The position numbers were made by a program, and so were the translations under genes. From NCBI GenBank assembly GCA_938082955.1, contig CALKDE010000380.1, positions 1-10,268 on the forward strand: a DNA stretch of 10,268 nucleotides, read 5' to 3'. Under the pieces are notes generated by a model. The model ran no database searches. It had not been told where the DNA came from and was given only the letters and a program-made list of their open reading frames with translations. This stretch comes from an uncultured Pseudomonadales bacterium (lineage in GTDB: Bacteria; Pseudomonadota; Gammaproteobacteria; Pseudomonadales; Pseudohongiellaceae). This document shows positions 5,597 to 10,268 of the stretch, one piece after another; the stretch's first letter is position 1, and the number at the start of each line of letters is the position of its first letter.

Positions 5597-6562
5597 GTGG
5601 AACCAATAGAGCAGCCCAAGCAAGATGACCTGAGCCGGCTAGTCTCCCTTTTGGAGCAGGCGCATCAATCCCTCGCTCAGCACTGGCTGGGTGATGATTT
5701 CGTAATTGAACTACTGCTAGCCAGCATTATCGCCAGGGGCCATGTGCTGGTCGTGGATGTGCCCGGTGTCGGCAAGACAACCTTGGCCAAGGGTCTGGCA
5801 CAGATACTCGGACTAGATTTTAACCGTATACAATTTACCAACGACATCCTCCCGGCAGATATATTGGGTGGCAGCATCTATAACGCCAGCGAAGCCAAAT
5901 TTACTTTCTCACCCGGCCCGATCTTCACCGACTTTCTGCTAGCAGATGAGATTAACCGTGCGCCGACGCGAAGCCAGTCTGCATTTCTTCAAGCTATGGA
6001 GGAAGGCTATGTGGCCGCCGACGGTGTAAACCAGCCGCTTTCGACTCTGTTTACCGTGATCGCCACGCAAAACCCAATCGATTTTGATAGCACCAATCCT
6101 CTACCAGAGGCACAGCTAGACAGATTCCTAACCTCAATCAGACTCGGCTACCCAGACACCGATGCAGAGCTGCATCTGCTCGGCGAATACCGCGAGGCGG
6201 CGAAGCGTGATCCGCTAGCGGTTTTGGATAAAGTTTCCGTCGCAGCTCTGCGCGATGCCTGCGATAAAGTGCATCTGCACGCCGACCTAGCGCGCTACAT
6301 CGTGACACTCGCAAGAGCGACGCGCATCGAGCCGAACATAAAACTTGGGATTTCTCCGCGCGGATCAATGCATTTGGCATCTGCCTGCAAAGGCTATGCC
6401 TTGGTTAAGGGTAGACAACAGGTAATTGCTGAAGACATACAGCAGCTCATCCCGCCTGTGTGGAATCATCGTCTTCTCCCGCGGCACGGTCGTGACAACG
6501 ACAGCACTCAGGCCCATGAGTTGATGCAAAACATTGTGGCAAGCATTCCAGTGCCTCGGTAG
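5597..6562 (+). CDS. MoxR-family AAA+ ATPase
   Basis: The 321-residue protein has the standard MoxR layout. Walker A is PGVGKTT (56-62), Walker B LLADEINRA (114-122), sensor 1 ATQNP (156-160), the arginine region PEAQLDRF (170-177), and the sensor 2 region GISPRGS lies in the C-terminal lid. MoxR ATPases are cytoplasmic, hexameric, chaperone-like motors usually encoded beside DUF58 or VWA proteins, whose assembly or activation they are thought to drive. All catalytic motifs look intact and the length is typical. The start is GTG at 5597, chosen because AGGGA (5585-5589) lies seven bases upstream; no in-frame ATG gives a better fit. The gene heads a plus-strand operon with the DUF58 and transglutaminase genes, and is divergent from the PQQ dehydrogenase. 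Confidence 0.95.
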   Translation: MEPIEQPKQDDLSRLVSLLEQAHQSLAQHWLGDDFVIELLLASIIARGHVLVVDVPGVGKTTLAKGLAQILGLDFNRIQFTNDILPADILGGSIYNASEAKFTFSPGPIFTDFLLADEINRAPTRSQSAFLQAMEEGYVAADGVNQPLSTLFTVIATQNPIDFDSTNPLPEAQLDRFLTSIRLGYPDTDAELHLLGEYREAAKRDPLAVLDKVSVAALRDACDKVHLHADLARYIVTLARATRIEPNIKLGISPRGSMHLASACKGYALVKGRQQVIAEDIQQLIPPVWNHRLLPRHGRDNDSTQAHELMQNIVASIPVPR

Positions 6563-6571
6563 CTAGATAAA

Positions 6572-6646
6572 TGGGGTCAGAGTAAAAACCAGTCGTCCAA
6601 ACTATGAATACTGACAACTCTTCAAATGGTTTTTACTCTGACCCCG
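6572..6646. repeat. REP-like long inverted repeat between operon genes
   Basis: The arms GGGGTCAGAGTAAAAACCA (6573-6591) and TGGTTTTTACTCTGACCCC (6627-6645) are perfect reverse complements over 19 bases, separated by 35 bases; T6572 and G6646 can add a G-T pair. The GGGGTCAGAGTAAAAA edge is a sequence I associate with elements near REP-associated tyrosine transposases (RAYT) in proteobacteria. No transposase is present here, so it would be a non-autonomous copy. In RNA it would form a large hairpin 10 bases after the MoxR stop and could change stability or expression between the first and second operon genes. Confidence 0.85.
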
Positions 6647-6686
6647 AACCTGCTAGCCCTGGCGCTGTTCTCCTTAGGTTCTTTTC

Positions 6687-8099
6687 ATGAGTGAATTAGC
6701 CGATCGTCCTGTACGTGTGCCCGAGGAGACACTCCTCATTCACTGGTGGAGGTTAGTGCGCTGGTTCTCGAATTTGCGCCTCGTTCCACGCTGGTCTGAA
6801 CATCGCGCAAAATTACTGCTGCGTTTGTTTCGTCGCTTTTACTACGATGGCTTAACGCGCACCGGCAAGATCATCCTCATCTGCTCACTCCTCATCTTCT
6901 TGTTTAGCTATAGAACCAGCAGTGAATTTCTTCTATTCACTAGTGCCTTCGGTGTAGGTTTATTGTTATGGAGTGCTCTGCTGGGCTATATCTGTAGACC
7001 CAAGATATCAATCCAGCGTGAAACACCGAACACTGCAGTCGCCGGACAGGCGCTCTCGTCGAAAATCAAGGTGACAAACAACGGCCGCTTTAGTCTGTAC
7101 AATTTTTCCCTGCGCGAGATGGTCGTACCCTATGGCCGTTGGCCTAAGGAATGGTCGCGCCCGCATCGACAGAAGCTTCCCACGGGTCAAAGCACCACGC
7201 TATTGGTTCACTGCGAGCCGCAAAGACGCGGCATAGTAAATCTTTCAGGCCTCGCCGTGCAGACTTACTTCCCTTTCTTCCTTACCCGATTTACCACAAG
7301 AGTAGAAGAATCCGCAGATGTCTATGTCTTACCTAAAATCTTGAAGGTTACAGTTCCATCGCTGCGCAAACTTGTAGAGCAGGCCAGCAAGCATCTAACC
7401 TTCGGCAGTGAGAGCGCACGTAAAGGCCCCTCATTAGACTACGCCTATTCACGGCCCTACCAGACCGGTGACTCGCTGCGTCGTCTGGATCATCGTGCCA
7501 GCAGTCGTTACGGCGAACCGATGAGCAAAGTGTTCGAGGGCGTCGAGCAGATAAGGCGCAACAAGGTCTGCCTTATCGTGGATCTAAGCTTAGCCAACTT
7601 TCAGGCCTGGCAGCGTCGGCCTATTGATGAGGAACCATTAGAGGAGCGCTTAGCACTGGCCGTAGAAATTGGTCTTTGTGCACACAATGAAGGCTTTAGC
7701 CTAGTAGCACTAGCAACCGGGCCTAGCTGGCATACCCTCGAAGACACGCATCAATTCTACCAGCACATAGCGACTTGCAAGCCGCAACGCGGCTACTCGG
7801 AAGAACTCAATACTCTCCCGGATTCGGCTCTATTAGATGAAGGCATCCATGTGCTGGTTCTTGGACGCTGGACGAAGAAAGCAGAAGCACTGGTGGATCG
7901 CTGGCAGCGTGCAGGCATTCTAGTGCTGGTCTTTCTTATTAGCGAAACAGCAGAGGATAGTGGCCGCCTTCCAGAAGGCAGTAGTTTTGTCGAGATTACG
8001 ACATCACTCACATCGACAGCTGCTACGGGCTCTAAGGCAAAACTAAAAGAACAGCTGAAGGTTAAGTTTGAGAAACCTTCGAATAAGGAGGCCAGCTAA
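6687..8099 (+). CDS. DUF58 membrane protein (VWA-like)
   Basis: The 470-residue protein has a basic N-terminal stretch, two adjacent membrane helices (about 59-76 and 81-100), a beta-rich domain (105-215), then the DUF58 signature DYAYSRPYQTGDSLRRLDHR (251-270) continuing through SSRYGEPMSKVFEG, and a C-terminal VWA-like fold beginning at CLIVDLSL (295-302). The MIDAS-like DxSxS pattern is incomplete: D299 and S301 are present but the second serine is alanine. DUF58 proteins are usually partners of MoxR ATPases and lie at the inner membrane. An in-frame TAG at 6675-6677 excludes a longer start. TTAGG (6674-6678) eight bases upstream is a weak ribosome site. The stop overlaps the next start by one base (TAATG), so translation is probably coupled. 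Confidence 0.92.
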   Translation: MSELADRPVRVPEETLLIHWWRLVRWFSNLRLVPRWSEHRAKLLLRLFRRFYYDGLTRTGKIILICSLLIFLFSYRTSSEFLLFTSAFGVGLLLWSALLGYICRPKISIQRETPNTAVAGQALSSKIKVTNNGRFSLYNFSLREMVVPYGRWPKEWSRPHRQKLPTGQSTTLLVHCEPQRRGIVNLSGLAVQTYFPFFLTRFTTRVEESADVYVLPKILKVTVPSLRKLVEQASKHLTFGSESARKGPSLDYAYSRPYQTGDSLRRLDHRASSRYGEPMSKVFEGVEQIRRNKVCLIVDLSLANFQAWQRRPIDEEPLEERLALAVEIGLCAHNEGFSLVALATGPSWHTLEDTHQFYQHIATCKPQRGYSEELNTLPDSALLDEGIHVLVLGRWTKKAEALVDRWQRAGILVLVFLISETAEDSGRLPEGSSFVEITTSLTSTAATGSKAKLKEQLKVKFEKPSNKEAS

Positions 8100-10036
8100 T
8101 GCCTCTGGGACAGATCTTTCTGGCAATTTTCTTGGCCTTGGAGTCCCTACATCTGGGATTGTCCATGGAACTAACAATTGTCATCTGGCTGGGGGCAGGC
8201 TTAAGCGCTCTTGGCGCACTGAAGTTAGTACAGATCGAGCGGCCTACTTGGGGTTTGTCTTTTGTTCTGCTGGCGCTTGGCGGCTTTCTCGGCAGCCAGG
8301 TTCTGGAAGACTGGGCACTCGAAAATTCTTGGGCGCAGACCAACGGACTAGGCGCGGGCCTAACGCTTAGTTTATTAACATACCAACTGTGGCTATTTGC
8401 ATCCGGGGAAAAAACCGTCACCCACCTAGCACTGAATCGCAACTCGCAAACAATTCTTGTACTGGGCTTACTCCTGGTATTGCTCATTTCGCCGCCTGAA
8501 CAAACAATAGTACAAATATTCGGCGTACCTGTTGCTCTACTCAGTATTGCAACAATTTTAATTGCTAGTATCACCTTAATGGCGGACCGCTGTGCCGACT
8601 TTTTACTCTCACGTCTCCTGTTATTGCTACCGCTGTTCTTGGTTGTGCCACTGTTGGGCGTACTGCTGAGTATTGGACAAGGGCCAGTCATTGCTGCATT
8701 GGGAGACATGTTTCCAAGTGGCAACAATTTTACGCCGACTGGATTCTCACCCAGACAGCAGCTGCGTGCCTCAGCATTCCTGCAACCTTCCAACCGCGCT
8801 GTTATGCGTGCTACAACAAAGGGTCGTCCAAATCCGTATCTCGTTGGCAATCGACTCGTTGAACTAGACGAGAATTTAGTGTGGCTGCCGGTAGAGCGGC
8901 CTCTGTTCGCACTCACGTTATTCGATGCGGACATCGAAGAAAGTAATCAGCTACGCTTTGAGATGAATAACCATCAATTTCCAAAAAATAATTTCCTGCC
9001 GCAGCGTATCGACGTACAAAGTCTTGCCAGCAACAACTTCGTATTTATGAGCCCCAACACTAGCCATCTAATTGGTCGCTTTGAGGCACTCACACTCAAT
9101 GCGGCAGATGTTTGGTCCCCTGTCTACGACCGCGGCGCCGACAGACGCTGGGAGATTGAGACTAGCAACGAATCGACACCTGACGCATTCAATGAGATCA
9201 ATCTTCAGTTACCTTCGTTCTGGGATGCGGACCTACAGACGAAAAGTGCAGAATTCCTTGCCAGTGATAATCAACAGACCGTCTACAACGTACTAGAGCA
9301 TTTCATCGCGCGCACTTACTCGCTAGAAACAAATTTCGATCCACAGCAACCGTTTCACGACTTCTTCCTGCGTGAACAACCCGCCTACTGCTTCTGGTTC
9401 GCGACAGGCGCGACTCTGGCTCTGCGTGCGAACGACATTCCCGCGCGCGTAGTCGGCGGCTATGTTATTCATGAGCAGCTGTCCGACGAGATGTGGCTGG
9501 TTCGCGAACGTGATGCCCACAGTTGGGTCGAATGGCAGGACGCAGAAGGCTATTGGCACACCATCGACCCTACGCCGCCTAGCATTACGAGTTTCTTTGA
9601 AGGCTATGAGTCGAATCCATTCAGCGCCTTTTATCATCGCCTAGCCGGGCAGTGGCAAAAAATAATTGATGCTGTACTCGCCAATGAGCTCATAACGGAC
9701 CTGGTTCGCTATGGCGGTCTGTTGATTCTGCTGTTCTTGTTTGTGCGGGAATATCGCCGCATCCAGCACCACCAGAAGAAATTCGATTCGCGCACTGAGC
9801 GCTGGCAGAAAGTCTGGCAACGTTTCCTGATTTCGGCGAACCTGCCGGTGAACGAATCCTGGACGGCAAGCACCTATGCCCAGAATCTACCCGAACAATG
9901 GTCTTCGGTCCGAGTAAGAGCGGCGAAATTGTTCCTACAAAGTTACACCTTGCAGCGCTTCTCCAATAATGATGAGCGCGCTATCGAAGAAGTAGAGGAA
10001 TCACTAGAAACATGTTTACAAACCTTAGATAAATAG
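8099..10036 (+). CDS. TgpA-like membrane transglutaminase
   Basis: The 645-residue protein has about seven hydrophobic helices before residue 195, a large extracytoplasmic region, a transglutaminase core and a single C-terminal helix (about 539-550) followed by a cytoplasmic DUF4129-like tail. The catalytic triad is visible: C431 (PAYCFWFA), H474 (RDAHSWVEW) and D490 (HTIDPTPP), with IPARVVGGY between. The layout and size match TgpA of Pseudomonas, an inner-membrane protein with a periplasmic transglutaminase domain; its substrate is not known. AAGGAGG (8085-8091) seven bases upstream of ATG 8099 is the best ribosome site in the window, and the start overlaps the DUF58 stop. The residues right after the cysteine differ from the common C-E-H/Y pattern. 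Confidence 0.93.
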   Translation: MPLGQIFLAIFLALESLHLGLSMELTIVIWLGAGLSALGALKLVQIERPTWGLSFVLLALGGFLGSQVLEDWALENSWAQTNGLGAGLTLSLLTYQLWLFASGEKTVTHLALNRNSQTILVLGLLLVLLISPPEQTIVQIFGVPVALLSIATILIASITLMADRCADFLLSRLLLLLPLFLVVPLLGVLLSIGQGPVIAALGDMFPSGNNFTPTGFSPRQQLRASAFLQPSNRAVMRATTKGRPNPYLVGNRLVELDENLVWLPVERPLFALTLFDADIEESNQLRFEMNNHQFPKNNFLPQRIDVQSLASNNFVFMSPNTSHLIGRFEALTLNAADVWSPVYDRGADRRWEIETSNESTPDAFNEINLQLPSFWDADLQTKSAEFLASDNQQTVYNVLEHFIARTYSLETNFDPQQPFHDFFLREQPAYCFWFATGATLALRANDIPARVVGGYVIHEQLSDEMWLVRERDAHSWVEWQDAEGYWHTIDPTPPSITSFFEGYESNPFSAFYHRLAGQWQKIIDAVLANELITDLVRYGGLLILLFLFVREYRRIQHHQKKFDSRTERWQKVWQRFLISANLPVNESWTASTYAQNLPEQWSSVRVRAAKLFLQSYTLQRFSNNDERAIEEVEESLETCLQTLDK

Positions 10037-10051
10037 TGCCCTACAGGCATA

Positions 10052-10073
10052 GCTTTTTCGCGCAAGAGCTTTT
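10052..10073 (+). terminator. Possible terminator after the transglutaminase gene
   Basis: GCTTTT (10052-10057) pairs with AAGAGC (10064-10069) with one G-T pair around loop TCGCGC, followed by TTTT. A smaller stem, TGCC/GGCA (10037-10049), precedes it. Stability is modest, so some read-through into the downstream gene is plausible. Confidence 0.4.
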
Positions 10074-10105
10074 AGTCTCTGGTTAGAACATTCTTAGAAC
10101 CATTT

Positions 10106-10122
10106 AGGAGAAACATGCGATG
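10106..10122 (+). promoter_or_regulatory. Ribosome site and two-codon start-stop before the last gene
   Basis: AGGAG (10106-10110) is followed by ATG at 10115 that reads ATG CGA TGA and stops at once. The stop overlaps a second ATG at 10120, which opens the long frame. With a nine-base spacer the second ATG is acceptable; the first has only a four-base spacer. Confidence 0.5.
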
Positions 10123-10268
10123 AGATCAGTCTACAAATTATCGAAATACATTGGGCTACTCTTTGTTGGGGTATCTACAGTATTAGCAACCTCTCTCATT
10201 CAGGCAGCTGACAACGATTGGGTAACTCTGATAGATGGAACGCAGGGAATGGAGAATTTCAACATCGT
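10120..10268 (+). CDS. Secreted DUF1080-like protein, 5' part only
   Basis: Forty-nine complete residues are visible before the right edge. Residues 1-30 form a Sec signal peptide (a basic start, a hydrophobic core around IGLLFVGVSTVLATSL, and IQA before the mature end). The mature N terminus DNDWVTLIDGTQGMENFN resembles the opening of DUF1080 / 3-keto-disaccharide hydrolase-type domains, which commonly start with 'W..LFDG..L..F'. That match is short, so the family call is tentative. These proteins have a concanavalin-like fold and are periplasmic or outer-surface. AGGAG with a nine-base spacer supports the start, since the nearer ATG at 10115 terminates after two codons. It lies 83 bases after the transglutaminase gene on the same strand and probably belongs to a separate unit. 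Confidence 0.72.
   Translation, partial: MRSVYKLSKYIGLLFVGVSTVLATSLIQAADNDWVTLIDGTQGMENFNI

Noticed and set aside
8062..8934. 290-residue open frame on the minus strand
   Set aside because: It lies fully antisense to the DUF58 end and transglutaminase start, is rich in Ser/Arg/Thr without domains, and has no good ribosome site; it is a shadow of codon bias.

Overview
The window looks like chromosomal DNA of a free-living, probably marine, gammaproteobacterium. This is inferred from gene content only: a periplasmic PQQ-type dehydrogenase without a haem domain, a MoxR/DUF58/transglutaminase module, a gamma-type carbonic anhydrase-like protein, and secreted proteins cut by both edges. G+C is near 50% and Shine-Dalgarno sites are mostly good. 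No prophage, insertion-sequence transposase, CRISPR array or rRNA is visible, so this is mostly ordinary core/accessory sequence with several local oddities.

Layout. At 1-215 (minus) is the 5' end of a secreted protein leaving the left edge. After a roughly 300-base divergent gap, 521-1642 (plus) encodes an MDR-family NAD(P)H-dependent oxidoreductase, followed by two hairpins. From 3554 down to 1799 three minus-strand genes follow one another: a membrane-anchored DUF385-like protein, a gamma carbonic anhydrase-like hexapeptide protein and a flavin reductase-like flavoprotein. At 3576-3651 (plus) a tRNA-Gly(CCC) sits in a 106-base gap between two minus-strand genes. At 3661-5451 (minus) is an eight-bladed PQQ-dependent dehydrogenase with a hexanucleotide repeat just after its signal peptide.

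Divergent from it is a plus-strand operon: MoxR AAA+ ATPase (5597-6562), DUF58/VWA-like membrane protein (6687-8099) and TgpA-like membrane transglutaminase (8099-10036). The ATPase and DUF58 genes are separated by a 19-bp perfect inverted repeat of the GGGGTCAGAGTAAAAA type, which resembles elements associated with REP/RAYT transposases. At 10120 a secreted DUF1080-like protein begins and leaves the right edge.

How the genes work together. MoxR, DUF58 and TgpA-like proteins form a conserved module thought to act at the cell envelope: an ATPase chaperone, a VWA-like adaptor and a transglutaminase-fold enzyme with a periplasmic active site. The PQQ enzyme would oxidise an alcohol, aldehyde or sugar in the periplasm. 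The flavoprotein, MDR oxidoreductase and DUF385-like protein suggest redox metabolism, but nothing ties them to one pathway. I did not find a clearly undescribed system. The best leads are the unusual metal-site motifs and repeat of the PQQ enzyme, the palindrome inside the envelope operon, and the tRNA wedged antisense between two genes.
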